The position numbers and the translations under genes were made by a program. Under the pieces are notes generated by a model. That model saw nothing but the letters and a program-made list of their open reading frames with translations, ran no database searches and was not told the origin of the DNA. Shown one piece after another: positions 37,998-47,875 of a DNA stretch of 64,000 nt (position 1 is its first letter; every line of letters starts with the position of its first letter). This DNA comes from Thiomargarita sp. (GTDB lineage Bacteria; Pseudomonadota; Gammaproteobacteria; Beggiatoales; Beggiatoaceae): contig DYNP01000013.1 of NCBI GenBank assembly GCA_020721005.1, forward strand, positions 41,465-105,464, given 5' to 3'.

Positions 37998-40190
37998 TTA
38001 CACTACAGATTGTTGCAGGCAATCCTTAATTTCCTTCAACAATTCATCTCGTTTGTAACAACCTTTTTGAAAAACTCTAGCTACTCTATCATTCAACAAA
38101 TTGGATTCTTCCTGACTGATATCTTTGGCAGTGAGTACGATGATTGGAATATTACGCCATTTAGGATGTTCTCGCAAATGGGCAATAAACTCAAAACCGT
38201 CCATTTCGGGCATCATCAAATCAGTAAGTATTAAATCTGGAATTTCTTTTTGTAAAAAATTCAAGGCTATTTTTGCATTCTCCGCTGAAAAAACTTGCCA
38301 ACCTGCCTTTTTAAGACTGTGCTCTACCATATTACGGGTCACAGCATCATCTTCTACAATAATGACTTTTTGAGATAAATGTTCTTTAAAATATTTCTTT
38401 AAAACGGTATGTAATTCTTCTCTATTAATGGGCTTGGTCAGGTATTCTGAAGCTCCGAGGGCATAACCAATACTTTTATCCTCAATGATAGACACCATGA
38501 AGACTGGAATATTGGCCAAATCCGGATTTTTTTTTAGGGCAGAAAGCACCATCCAGCCATCCATGCCCGGCATCATAACATCCAACGTGATGGCATGAGG
38601 ACGCAATTTTTTGGCCAAAGTCAAACCCATTGATCCACTGTCCGCCACCGCTACCTGATAACCCAATTTTTCTAAATAATTTTGCAGCAATTCCCTGACA
38701 ATAGTATCATCATCAATCACCAAGATAATATTCCCGGATTTCTTTTCTACCGGTTTGGGATTAGTTCCCTGAATTAAGGTCTTAGAATCCCGAATGGCAT
38801 AGGCAGGGAGCCGCACCACAAAACTGCTGCCATAACCAAATTCACTGTGGACGTTGATATTACCTCCCATCATTTCTACAAAACGATGGGTGATCGTCAA
38901 TCCCAACCCAGTCCCTCCATACTTTCTAGTAGTAGACGCATCTGCTTGAGTGAACGGTTGAAACAATTTACGCAACTGCTCAGAGCTCATTCCAATGCCT
39001 TGATCAATAACCCTAAATGTTATCCAATCTAACTCCTTTTCACTTTCCCGTTGCACCTGTAAAATGACTTTACTTTCCTCTGTAAACTTTGCAGCATTAC
39101 TCAAGAGATTTAGCAAAATCTGCCGCACTTTGGTCAGATCAGCATACATATTTCCCAAATAAGTGGGACTGCATTCTACAATAAGATGATTGTTTTTACT
39201 TTTGATCAAAGGCTCCACTGTATTTTTAGCCTCTTGAATAATTTTCATCAGATCAAAGGTTTCATTAAACAAATCCATTTTGCCAGCTTCAATCTTAGAA
39301 ATATCCAACACATCATTGATCAATCCCAATAAATGTTTGCCCGCAGCATAAATTTTTTGCAAATCAGTGGTCAAATCCTGACAGCCCAGATCAACCATAT
39401 CTTCTTGTAAAATCTCACTGTAACCCAAAATAGCATTGAGGGGAGTGCGCAACTCATGACTCATATTGGCTAAAAAAGTACTTTTTGCCCGATTGGCTTG
39501 TTCAGCCGCTTCCTTGGCTTGACGCAATGCCTCCTCAGCCCGTTTATGTTGCGTAATATCAGTGATAATTCCCACAATCCCAGCAACTTCCCCATTGATG
39601 TTGGTAAAAGTAGTTTTATTAATCACCACTTCTTGATGAGAAGTTCCTTGGGGAATGTGGATGGTCTCTTCCAAACTCAAACTGCCGGGATCTTTAAGCA
39701 GAGCATTGTCTACATCTCCATACTTATCTGCCCGATTTTTGGAATAAAGATGACGATCGGTGCGCCCAACAATATGATCCTCAGTTAGACCAATAAATTT
39801 CTCAAAAGCAGAATTGCATCCCAAGTAAATACCCTGCGCATTCTTAAAAAAGATCGGATGTGGAATGCTTTTCAAAAGGGTTTTCAAAAATGCTAAATTA
39901 TTCTGCAATTCTTGTTCAATGCGCTCCCGTCTTTGAATTTCCCGTTGCAATAATTGGTTTTTTTCTTCCAATTCCTGTGCTCGTTTGGTAACCTCTTTTT
40001 CCAAGTAATCTTGGGCTTCCAACAATTGATTCTTAAACAAAGAGCTGTGTTGAGTCACTGTTTCCTGTATGATCTCTAGGTGTATTTTTTCCTGTAAAAG
40101 ATGGTCCCGTTCCCTTAGCAACTCATCTCTTTCTTGGCCTATCTTGTTAATTTCCAACAGCAGTTGTTGTCTTGACAATTGTTCCCACAT
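37998..40190 (-). CDS. hybrid sensor kinase with PAS and two receiver domains
   Basis: 730 residues, soluble. Coiled coil (about 1-90), PAS (about 95-215), HisKA with MSHELRTPLNAILGY (about 240), HATPase with NLLSNAAKF, DQGIGMSS and GGTGLGL, then receiver 1 (VIDDD, LDVMMPGMDG, TKP) at about 490-605 and receiver 2 (VEDD, TDLMMPEMDGFE, QKG) at about 610-728. Receiver phospho-Asp residues are in LDVM and TDLM. No output domain, so signalling is probably by phosphorelay or by protein contact. Located upstream of the phosphatase gene. Confidence 0.92.
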   Translation of the reverse strand: MWEQLSRQQLLLEINKIGQERDELLRERDHLLQEKIHLEIIQETVTQHSSLFKNQLLEAQDYLEKEVTKRAQELEEKNQLLQREIQRRERIEQELQNNLAFLKTLLKSIPHPIFFKNAQGIYLGCNSAFEKFIGLTEDHIVGRTDRHLYSKNRADKYGDVDNALLKDPGSLSLEETIHIPQGTSHQEVVINKTTFTNINGEVAGIVGIITDITQHKRAEEALRQAKEAAEQANRAKSTFLANMSHELRTPLNAILGYSEILQEDMVDLGCQDLTTDLQKIYAAGKHLLGLINDVLDISKIEAGKMDLFNETFDLMKIIQEAKNTVEPLIKSKNNHLIVECSPTYLGNMYADLTKVRQILLNLLSNAAKFTEESKVILQVQRESEKELDWITFRVIDQGIGMSSEQLRKLFQPFTQADASTTRKYGGTGLGLTITHRFVEMMGGNINVHSEFGYGSSFVVRLPAYAIRDSKTLIQGTNPKPVEKKSGNIILVIDDDTIVRELLQNYLEKLGYQVAVADSGSMGLTLAKKLRPHAITLDVMMPGMDGWMVLSALKKNPDLANIPVFMVSIIEDKSIGYALGASEYLTKPINREELHTVLKKYFKEHLSQKVIIVEDDAVTRNMVEHSLKKAGWQVFSAENAKIALNFLQKEIPDLILTDLMMPEMDGFEFIAHLREHPKWRNIPIIVLTAKDISQEESNLLNDRVARVFQKGCYKRDELLKEIKDCLQQSVV

Positions 40191-40349
40191 AACTTAGAGA
40201 CCTGTTCATTAAAGAGTTGACAGCTTAATGCAACATACACACTGATTTCGGGTTTCCATGTTCAAAGTAGAAAGGGTGTGCAGCAATATACTGGTGAATA
40301 AATTGAATAAAAGGTTAAGTTTATAAATCTTAAATTTTCAAGGTGACCA

Positions 40350-40955
40350 TTATAATTGGTCAATTTTCAAACACACCATAGTGCTGACCGTGATGACCGG
40401 AAATGGAGTGGTTATAGTTTGAAATTTCCAAGCCAAATCAGCCGAATAGTCACAAATCATACTGAGCAAACCCAGTCCGGAACGAGAGTCAAACAATTCA
40501 AGTACGGTATTGGATTGCATGGTTTGTAAGTAAAGTTGTTGAGGGTCTCCAGTTAAAATAGTCTGGATCAATTTTTGGAATCTGGGCACCCGGTTGGAAT
40601 TGATAGCATTAGTCACATAAAATAGCAATTGATTGGCATGCCATAAAAACTGAATTGTGGCTTTACAAGGCAGGGTATCATCTTGAAATTTCATAGCATT
40701 TTCTAACAATTCATTGGCAACATATTTGACAGCAAGTTTGAGATTTTCCAAATAAACGCGTTGCTCTTCATTTTCCAAGGAATTGTCTATTTGGTTGATG
40801 AAAAAACTTTTGAAGTAATCCGCGATAAAATCAGCAGATAATCCATTGTTTCGCCAACGTTTTTTGAGTGGCAAGGAACTGGGTGAAAAATTAAGCGTCA
40901 AGAAATCTAGATAGTTTTCCGGTAGTTCTTGGTAATTTCCAAATGTTTGTATCAT
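40350..40955 (-). CDS. SiaB-like ATP-binding regulator, copy 2
   Basis: 201 residues, paralogue of the protein at 35613 with the same signature (FSPSSLPLKKRWRNNGLSADFIADYF) and N box NELLENAMKF. No STAS-like gene lies immediately downstream; the hybrid kinase follows 159 bp away. Its partner could be the single SiaC-like protein encoded at 35121 or a protein outside the window. Confidence 0.78.
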   Translation of the reverse strand: MIQTFGNYQELPENYLDFLTLNFSPSSLPLKKRWRNNGLSADFIADYFKSFFINQIDNSLENEEQRVYLENLKLAVKYVANELLENAMKFQDDTLPCKATIQFLWHANQLLFYVTNAINSNRVPRFQKLIQTILTGDPQQLYLQTMQSNTVLELFDSRSGLGLLSMICDYSADLAWKFQTITTPFPVITVSTMVCLKIDQL

Positions 40956-41021
40956 GGTTACTTGTTTTCAGGCAATTGAAGAAGGTTAAGAGAGTTATAT
41001 TTTAGAACTGATTAAAATCGA

Positions 41022-41747
41022 TTAGAATTGGTTAAAATCGATTTTTTTGGGGCGAATTTTGAGATACAGTGCCCTTTCTTTGGGTGGAAATTTCTCAATG
41101 GCATATCTAACCGTGATCCGCGGTAAATTAGGATGGAGTTTGAGAAAATCTTGAGTCAGATGGGGATGTCGCTGGCTAATTTCTCGCAACATCCATCCCA
41201 TTGCTTTGTGAATGAGTGGAGGTTGTTCGATGGTCAATAAATGTTCCATAAGATGTAGACTGTCTTGAAAATCTTGATTTTTAATAAGAGGTAAGGTGGC
41301 TACCAAAGCAACGCGTTTTGTCCACAGGGAAGGGCTTTGTATCAATTGGTATAGGATTGTACGTTCTCGATCTCGCAAATAATCTCCAAGTAAAGTGGGA
41401 GCTGACAGGTCAACCAAGTCCCAGTTATTGACAAAGTCCAGGTGATTTAAGTAGTGGGTAATGATTAAAGTTTGGTCTTGAGAATCTGCTGCTCGATAGC
41501 GTTGGATTAGGAAGAGTAAAGCCAGTGTCCGATATTCGTGGATCGGACTGGTCAGGAGTTGAGTTTGCTCCGCCAAGGTTAAATTTGGGTAACGCTTTAC
41601 TAATTCACGTAGCATGGGAATTTTGATCCCCAGTACTTGATCTCCTTCCCCATATTCTCCGATTCCAGTTTTAAGGAAACGACATGAGATTATTTGGTGT
41701 TGTGGATCAGCCAAGGTATGCAGTTCTTTACGCAATTGAGTTAACAT
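41022..41747 (-). CDS. AlkD-like DNA glycosylase (HEAT-repeat)
   Basis: 241 residues of helical HEAT-like repeats. The AlkD catalytic triad can be located: Trp109 and Asp113 in FVNNWDLVDLSA and a second Trp in KAMGWMLREI (about 185), with an Arg in KRVALVA (about 145). AlkD removes N3- and N7-alkylated bases without base flipping. Its start lies 7 bp inside the 3' end of the PglY-like gene, so it is probably translated in a coupled manner. Normal length for the family. Confidence 0.92.
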   Translation of the reverse strand: MLTQLRKELHTLADPQHQIISCRFLKTGIGEYGEGDQVLGIKIPMLRELVKRYPNLTLAEQTQLLTSPIHEYRTLALLFLIQRYRAADSQDQTLIITHYLNHLDFVNNWDLVDLSAPTLLGDYLRDRERTILYQLIQSPSLWTKRVALVATLPLIKNQDFQDSLHLMEHLLTIEQPPLIHKAMGWMLREISQRHPHLTQDFLKLHPNLPRITVRYAIEKFPPKERALYLKIRPKKIDFNQF

Positions 41748-44700
41748 GAGTCTATGAAAATACGAATTTTATCCAAAGGATGGGGTGAGGTCAATTGAGT
41801 TAGGTAAGTTTTCAAATATTTTTGGAGTTCAGGGACTGTACAAGTGGGCTGTCCTTGTTCGAGGATATACTTTTTAATGTGATTAAAATTAAGGGGTAGG
41901 TTGATTTTAGGGGTTATGTGGGGCTGGATTTGTTCGATAAAGTAGGTTATCACTTGAGGAAGTAAGAGTTGTTCAGTGGAACAGAGACTGAGTGGATAAG
42001 GGGAGTCAGGAATGAATGAGTTCCATTGGGGGGAGGCCAGTTTTTGCAGTTCATTGAACAGAATTTGTTCCCATTGCGTGTGTATTTGTTCTAACAGTGT
42101 ATTCAATTGAGCCAATTTTGTCAAGGCGGGAACTAGGTGACTTTCTTGGTAGGGTTTAAAACTGCAGTGAGGGCACAATGGTTGAGTTGAGAGTGAGTTG
42201 GGGGTCAATTGATCACAGGCAATCAGTTCGTTTAGACTGTGTTCAAAAGCAATCAGTTGGGTTGTGGGAAAGCAGTCAAGGGACGCTAATTTTTTTAAGT
42301 TGAGCAATCGTTGATCTTGAGAAAGACGTTGTTTTTCATTATTCTCAAGTTGAGTCAAACGGGCTTGGTAATGCAGTTTCAAGTAAAGGGTTTGGTAATC
42401 GTTTTTTAGGGTTTGCAATTGTTGTTCGATGAAGGAAAAATCGGTATGAGGAGGAGTCTGAGAAAGTTGAGTGGAGATAAGGTTAGATAAGGTGGCTCGC
42501 AGGGTATTGGCTTGAATTAACCAAGGATGATTAGGCGGAAGTAGAATGTGGGCATGGGTTAAATAGTGGGTGAGTGGCGTCAGTTTTTGCAGGAATTGGG
42601 CAAGGTTAGAGAGGGCGCTGGCTGTGTGCAAGGCGGCCAAATGGGGGTGTACCGGTCCTGGGTTCAGGTTGAGTAATTGGGCAGGTTGGGTACAGGTGAG
42701 TAAGGTATCTAGAAATTGGTAGGTGGGTAACAGTTGGTGATGACAGTGTTGAATTTGTGCTGTTGTGAAAATGGGAAGGTCGCCAAATAATGATGATTGT
42801 TGTTTGAGGAACTTGAATGCCGGGGGAAATAGGGTTCGTTTATTTTTTATGGTTTGGAGCAAATTTTCCCAATTGGGTAATGAAAGGTTTGGAAGGTCAA
42901 ATAATAGGGTGAAAGTTTCTTGCCAACTGCCAGTTAATTGAGGAATTTTTGTAACATGGGTAAATTGTAAAAGTTCTTCAAAGGGTAGATTAATCAGTTG
43001 GGTGAAATTGTCTGCGCTGTAAATTCGTTCCGAAATGTTCAATATAGCTTGTTTAGTGTAGACCAAAGTGACCAGTAAGATGATCAGTAATTCTGGTTCT
43101 AAGTGCATAACATAGGGGTAATAGTAACTGTTTTTTCCAATGGGAATCAGTAATTCATCTCGAGTTAAATGGGGTTGGTCAGGGGGTTTGCTGTGTATTT
43201 GTTGAAGTAACATGTTGGCGTATTGGGAATTTTCAAGGGTAAGTTGTAAGTTTTCTGGATCGTAAAGTCCCAATCCTTCTAATAGATTATTTAACAGTGG
43301 GTTACGTTGAGGATTGGGAAGGGATCGTAAGGTTTCTTGAGCCAGTAAGGGAAGCAGTTCTCGATCGAGTAAAATGGGAAAAATGGGGTATTGGGGGGCA
43401 AATTGGGTAAAATAGGGTTCCAAATGGAGAGTGGCCAACAGGTCCAGGGTGTCTCGGAAATTGAGTGGTGAGGATTGGCAGGATTGAGAAGTCGGTTGTT
43501 GTTCCAACCAAGTGCCCAGGGTCAATTGTTGAGGGGAACAGATAAGTTGGAGGTGGGTGAGGAAGTGGGTGTTAAGCCAGTCTATCAGGGACTGTAGGTG
43601 CAGTTGGACTTGAGTTTGATAGGTATTTTTAAGGGCTGCTGGAGCGGTGGAAAGGAGGGCGCTGGCCGCTGCATGGTGTTGTAAATGGTGTAGAATCGGG
43701 GGAGGAAGAGGGGTTGGTTGAATGTAGAGTTCCGCAGTTTGGAGAACGGGATTGTGTGCTTGAAGGGTCAGTGGGGGAATCAGGGGTAAATAGTGTAGAC
43801 AGAATTGGGGGGGAGATAGGTAGGGAGGAATGGTGTTCCCAAAGGCAATAAAACCTAAACGAGTGACGTGATGGGTGCGCCATTCCAATTCATATTCCCA
43901 AATGAATTGTTGGCTATGTTCCGGTTCAGGAAGTTCCAAAAGTTGTTGTAAGGCTTGACAGTAGCTGAGATTGAGTTGTTCTGGGGCCAGATGTTCAGTG
44001 TGTTTGGCAATGAGAATTTCAGGACGATGGGTGGTTTTTAGGTCCAGGTAATAGTGTTTGTTGCGGGGGTTAATGGTCAACCATGGGCATTGAAAGTGGT
44101 CTAGGTCGTTGCGCAGCTGGTTGAGAATTTGTTCGATGAGGGTTTGTAATTGGGTGGCTAGGGGCAGTTTGGAGTTGGGCAGGGGTTGGTAAAAGGGAAA
44201 GAGGGTGTCTCGCAGTTTGGTTGAGGTGAGTCCAATTGGGGTGTCTAGGCTGGCGGTGGTTAAGCGGTGTAAACAAAGGGTGTGAATGAGGCGTTTGGCC
44301 AGGGCTTGGTAGTGTTGTAGATTGGGAATTTGGGGTAAGAGGTTTTCTAAAATTTGTCCATGTTCAAGGATTTGTTGGAGGGTGGGCTGGTCGAGTAAGG
44401 AGGGTGACTGAGTGAGTGGGGACCAGCAGTGGTCTGCGGTGATCAGCGATAGGTGGTGGGGGTTGAGTTTTTTGGATAATTGGGTATGAGCAGTTTGGGT
44501 CAGGGTTTTGAAGAAGTGCAGTTGGCTGATTTGGGTCAGGCGGGTTAGGGTGTCAATGTAATTGGGATGGAATGGGAACAGGGCGCAGAATTCAGGCAGT
44601 TGTTCTTGGAGGATGGGGTAATCGGTGAGAAAAGGGGTAAAATAGTTGTGGATTGGAGTGGAGTTTTTTTTTAACAGTCGTTGGCTGATGACTGATTTCA

Positions 44701-45421
44701 GTTGTTCTTGGGTGATGGGAACGCTAACAAAGTGTTCTTGGAGTCGCCTGAAAGTGTTTGAGAATTGTTCAAGGTCCAAGGGATCGAGGAGTGGTTTGCG
44801 CAGGCTGGCCAGTAGACGAAAGGAGGGGGTGCGACAGGCTTTGCCCAGTTCTCGGAGGAATTTGAGTTCCAGGTTGAGGTTGGTTGTTGGTTTTTGTAGT
44901 AGGCAGTCTCCCAGGTCATCAAGGACCAGTAGTAGTGGTTGTGGACAGTGATTTTGGTAGGATTGGAGGAGGTCTAGTAGGGAGGTGTTCTCAAGTGAGG
45001 GCGTGGGGAGTCCCAAGTTGTTGAGATATTCTTGTAATCGAGAAAGTACTAAGTTTTGGAGGGAGTGAGTGGTTTTGCTAAGGGTGATGCGCAGGACTTG
45101 GAAGTTTCCAGCCCACGATAGGACGTGAGCGGCAGCTTGAGTGGGTTGGAGAAGGGCCCGAAAGTGGGCATTTTCTGCTAAACTAGAGAGGACTGCCATG
45201 CAATGGGTTTTACCAGTACCTTTTCCCCCCACAATTAGCAGTCCTTGATGGCCAGTACCTGGTGTAAGTTGTGGAAATGCGACCTTGATCAAATGGTCCG
45301 CGAAGTCATCAGAGAGGACCAAACTACTCACCAGTGGGTTGACCTGAGTTGTGTCTTGAAGGTTTTCTAAGGGGGTTACTTCGTTTAGAGGTTCGCACTG
45401 TAACCAATCAGAATAGCGCAT
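41741..45421 (-). CDS. PglY/DUF6079-like P-loop ATPase
   Basis: 1226 residues from the ATG at 45421; other in-frame starts at 45430 and 45439 add 3 or 6 residues. The N-terminus MRYSDWLQCEPLNEV matches the family start. Walker A is GGKGTGKTHC (about 65-74) in LLIVGGKGTGKTH, and Walker B-like LLLVLDDLGD (about 163-172). Then long helical regions, a CPHC pair near residue 1090, and no nuclease or methylase motif. This resembles PglY/BrxC-type ATPases of phage-defence islands (BREX), but no pglX, pglZ, brxL or methylase is nearby. It forms a unit with the AlkD-like gene. Base composition on the coding strand is pyrimidine-rich, unlike most neighbours. Confidence 0.72.
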   Translation of the reverse strand: MRYSDWLQCEPLNEVTPLENLQDTTQVNPLVSSLVLSDDFADHLIKVAFPQLTPGTGHQGLLIVGGKGTGKTHCMAVLSSLAENAHFRALLQPTQAAAHVLSWAGNFQVLRITLSKTTHSLQNLVLSRLQEYLNNLGLPTPSLENTSLLDLLQSYQNHCPQPLLLVLDDLGDCLLQKPTTNLNLELKFLRELGKACRTPSFRLLASLRKPLLDPLDLEQFSNTFRRLQEHFVSVPITQEQLKSVISQRLLKKNSTPIHNYFTPFLTDYPILQEQLPEFCALFPFHPNYIDTLTRLTQISQLHFFKTLTQTAHTQLSKKLNPHHLSLITADHCWSPLTQSPSLLDQPTLQQILEHGQILENLLPQIPNLQHYQALAKRLIHTLCLHRLTTASLDTPIGLTSTKLRDTLFPFYQPLPNSKLPLATQLQTLIEQILNQLRNDLDHFQCPWLTINPRNKHYYLDLKTTHRPEILIAKHTEHLAPEQLNLSYCQALQQLLELPEPEHSQQFIWEYELEWRTHHVTRLGFIAFGNTIPPYLSPPQFCLHYLPLIPPLTLQAHNPVLQTAELYIQPTPLPPPILHHLQHHAAASALLSTAPAALKNTYQTQVQLHLQSLIDWLNTHFLTHLQLICSPQQLTLGTWLEQQPTSQSCQSSPLNFRDTLDLLATLHLEPYFTQFAPQYPIFPILLDRELLPLLAQETLRSLPNPQRNPLLNNLLEGLGLYDPENLQLTLENSQYANMLLQQIHSKPPDQPHLTRDELLIPIGKNSYYYPYVMHLEPELLIILLVTLVYTKQAILNISERIYSADNFTQLINLPFEELLQFTHVTKIPQLTGSWQETFTLLFDLPNLSLPNWENLLQTIKNKRTLFPPAFKFLKQQSSLFGDLPIFTTAQIQHCHHQLLPTYQFLDTLLTCTQPAQLLNLNPGPVHPHLAALHTASALSNLAQFLQKLTPLTHYLTHAHILLPPNHPWLIQANTLRATLSNLISTQLSQTPPHTDFSFIEQQLQTLKNDYQTLYLKLHYQARLTQLENNEKQRLSQDQRLLNLKKLASLDCFPTTQLIAFEHSLNELIACDQLTPNSLSTQPLCPHCSFKPYQESHLVPALTKLAQLNTLLEQIHTQWEQILFNELQKLASPQWNSFIPDSPYPLSLCSTEQLLLPQVITYFIEQIQPHITPKINLPLNFNHIKKYILEQGQPTCTVPELQKYLKTYLTQLTSPHPLDKIRIFIDSC

Positions 45422-45518
45422 GGCGGTCATTCGTTTCAAAAAAATATTTCTTATAATATCAGTTTGACAAGCAATGAGTCAATTGAGATTAACTCATTAA
45501 GGTATCATTACTGACAAT

Positions 45519-45545
45519 CACGGTCATCATTACGGTCATCATTAA
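45519..45545. repeat. short direct repeat CGGTCATCATTA
   Basis: The 12-mer CGGTCATCATTA occurs twice in succession (starting at about 45521 and 45533) between the divergent PglY-like and pentapeptide genes. It could be an operator or a chance duplication. Confidence 0.3.
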
Positions 45546-45581
45546 TTGTGTTCATGAGAAAAATTCCGGTAGGAAAATACT

Positions 45582-46184
45582 ATGGCAAACCAAGAGCACC
45601 TCGTTATTTTACAGCAAGGCGTAGTCGTATGGAACCAGTGGCGAGCGGAGGCGAAAATTTGGGCGGATTTGTCCGGGAGTAACTTGTCAGGTTTGGAGTT
45701 AGGTCATTTTGATTTGTTCAGGGCCAATTTGCATAAGGCGGATCTCACTCGTACTATCTTGAGTGATGCCAATTTGTCTGGGGCAAATCTGAGTGAGGCA
45801 AATTTGAGTCATACTCAGTTACAAAGGACGGACTTGAGTGAAGCCAACCTCAGTGAGGCCTACATTTATCAGTCAGACTTGAGTGCGGCCAATTTGTCGG
45901 AAGCCAATTTTACCAAGGCTTATTTAATCAGTACGTTATTGATCAATGCCAATCTTTCGGAAGCCAATTTATTTCGCAGTAATTTGTTTCGATCCAATTT
46001 CAGTCGAGCTAATTTGACTGGAGCTAATTTTTTTAAGGCTAATTTGACGGAAGCAAATCTGAGCAAAGCTTATGTCAAAGGGGCTAATTTATTTAAGGCG
46101 GTCTTAGCCCAAGTCGATTGGACCGACACTTGGTTAGATGAAACCTGCCTTGAGCAACCTAATCAAGAAGGGGTTTTTTCTTAA
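45582..46184 (+). CDS. pentapeptide-repeat protein
   Basis: 200 residues. From about residue 25 to 185 it consists of A(N/D)LSx-type pentapeptides (for example ANLSGANLSEANLSHTQLQR), predicted to form a right-handed quadrilateral beta-helix. The short N-terminus has LQQGVVVWNQWRAEA, a common cap. Some such proteins mimic DNA and protect gyrase, others are structural; nothing here decides. No signal peptide, so cytoplasmic. The start ATG at 45582 has AGGA-like sequence upstream. Divergent from the PglY-like gene. Confidence 0.9.
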   Translation: MANQEHLVILQQGVVVWNQWRAEAKIWADLSGSNLSGLELGHFDLFRANLHKADLTRTILSDANLSGANLSEANLSHTQLQRTDLSEANLSEAYIYQSDLSAANLSEANFTKAYLISTLLINANLSEANLFRSNLFRSNFSRANLTGANFFKANLTEANLSKAYVKGANLFKAVLAQVDWTDTWLDETCLEQPNQEGVFS

Positions 46185-46419
46185 ACCTTGCCATAGCGGA
46201 AAAATCCTATATCATAATCCTTTCCGAACCAACTGACTGTAAGACTGTTTTTTTCAGTGGAAATAACCTGTTGCCTGTTCAGAGTGTGGTTCTGTACTTT
46301 AAAGAGCGTAGGTTGCACCTTCCCTAGGGAAGTACACGCTTTACTCGTAAGTAAGGAAGAGTATTGATAACCTGCTCTGTGCAGAATACTTATTGTTACC
46401 CCATTATAAGGAGAATTAT

Positions 46420-47154
46420 GTGAAGAAGTACTTATTGCCTACTTTAATATCATTGGTATTGACCCAAACCTGGGCTCATGCTCAAGTTGGAGATACTCCG
46501 ACTGAAGCAACGGCACCTGAAACAGTGACGACTGAATCAGCTCCAGTGACTACCACAGAAACTGCCCCAACTTCTGAAACCGGTGCAGAAGTGGCTCAAG
46601 AAACTGCATCAACCAGTTCCGAAGCCCCAGCGACTTCAGCCAGTTCCGAAGTTCCTACAACTGCGGAAACTTCCACACCTGTGGAAGAGGTATCCGCCTA
46701 TGAAAAAATGGCGCAGAAACATGCGGAACATCGTAAGCTGATGCAGGAGCATCTCAAGCAACTTCATGAAACTAAGGACCCGGAGGAACGGCAACGTTTG
46801 TTGGAGGAACATCAGGAATCCATGCAGAAACATTATCAAGAGATGATGGAAATTCGGCAAGCAGCGATGTCTGAGGGCGATTTTGGTTATCCATCCAAGT
46901 GGGCAGGGAAAACATTACCTCCCCCTTCTTATGGTGATTATCGTCCCCGATGGACTGAAGAGATGGCGCCTCCTCCATACGGATATGGTTACGGTCCTGG
47001 TCCCGGACCTGGACCTCGTTACCGCGCTCCAGATTATGGACGTTGGGCCCCACCCGCTCCTCCTCAATCTCCAGAAGAGACTCGTTTGGAAAAAATTGAG
47101 AAATTGTTAGAGCAGATTTTAGAATCTGTGAAGTCTCAATCTCCAAACCAATAA
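46420..47154 (+). CDS. secreted low-complexity protein
   Basis: 244 residues. The start is GTG at 46420 because AAGGAG sits 6 nt upstream and the product then begins with a signal peptide (MKKYLLPTLISLVLTQTWAHA). The mature part has a Thr/Glu/Ala-rich stretch (about 28-95), a charged His/Met/Gln-rich helix (about 96-150, AEHRKLMQEHLKQLHETKD), a Pro/Gly/Tyr-rich segment (YGYGYGPGPGPGPRYRAP) and a final coiled coil (ETRLEKIEKLLEQILESVK). Possibly a periplasmic or surface adaptor; the family is not recognised. Confidence 0.75.
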   Translation: MKKYLLPTLISLVLTQTWAHAQVGDTPTEATAPETVTTESAPVTTTETAPTSETGAEVAQETASTSSEAPATSASSEVPTTAETSTPVEEVSAYEKMAQKHAEHRKLMQEHLKQLHETKDPEERQRLLEEHQESMQKHYQEMMEIRQAAMSEGDFGYPSKWAGKTLPPPSYGDYRPRWTEEMAPPPYGYGYGPGPGPGPRYRAPDYGRWAPPAPPQSPEETRLEKIEKLLEQILESVKSQSPNQ

Positions 47155-47289
47155 CGTAATCCCTTTTATTGATTGGGAGTCCTAACCAAAAATTCGGATT
47201 CTCAATCAATATAATCCTGCTGCCTCCTTGATTCATTGACTGCAGTCAAAATTCCCTAACCCATTCTTTATTCTAACCCTGATGAATTC

Positions 47290-47619
47290 ATGAAAGAGCA
47301 TCTCACAAGACCAAGTACTTGGATACGTGCCTTCTTCATGGCAATCTTTGCAGGTATCTATTACATTGCCCTGCTGGTTGCTGGAGTGGTCATTTTCCTC
47401 CAATTTGGCTTTATGTTACTCACTGGCAAACTTAATGAACAGTTGTTGGTGCTTGGCCAAAGTTTAAGCATCTATCTGTCTCAAATATTACTTTACCTCA
47501 CTTATAGCACTGAGGAAAAACCGTTTCCATTTCAAGCCTGGCCAGTTCCCGAAGAATCCATATATAACGTGGATTTGCTCCAGAAAAAACCACTTTACCG
47601 CAGGGAAGATGATACTTAA
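47290..47619 (+). CDS. DUF4389-type membrane protein
   Basis: 109 residues with two transmembrane helices (about 13-45 and 60-75), and FQFGFMLLTGKLNEQLLVLGQSLSIYLSQILLYLTYSTEE typical of the DUF4389 family (seen in sulfur bacteria and others). The conserved end is PFPFQAWP. Function unknown. No strong ribosome binding site. It follows the low-complexity protein by 135 bp. Confidence 0.8.
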   Translation: MKEHLTRPSTWIRAFFMAIFAGIYYIALLVAGVVIFLQFGFMLLTGKLNEQLLVLGQSLSIYLSQILLYLTYSTEEKPFPFQAWPVPEESIYNVDLLQKKPLYRREDDT

Positions 47620-47875
47620 TGAGAACTCATGGACCTTTACAGCCCAAATGGCTTGAATAATGAGTAATTGACCACTGTTTAACCGGTGGGACTTAGTTTA
47701 TTCTTGAAACAACATTTAACCTGGGTTCAATATAAAAAACCCGGATCCTGTTGAACCACAGGTTTTACAATCTTGCCTGGTTTTAAAAATGGAACCGATC
47801 TTCGGACATCACAGGATCACACTTAATTCAGACAACAATTAGAAATTCATTCAACACCTTAGGAATCAACTCACT

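Noticed and set aside
41741..45421. A complete BREX or Pgl island
   Set aside because: Only the PglY-like ATPase is seen; methylase, phosphatase and Lon-like genes are missing from both sides.
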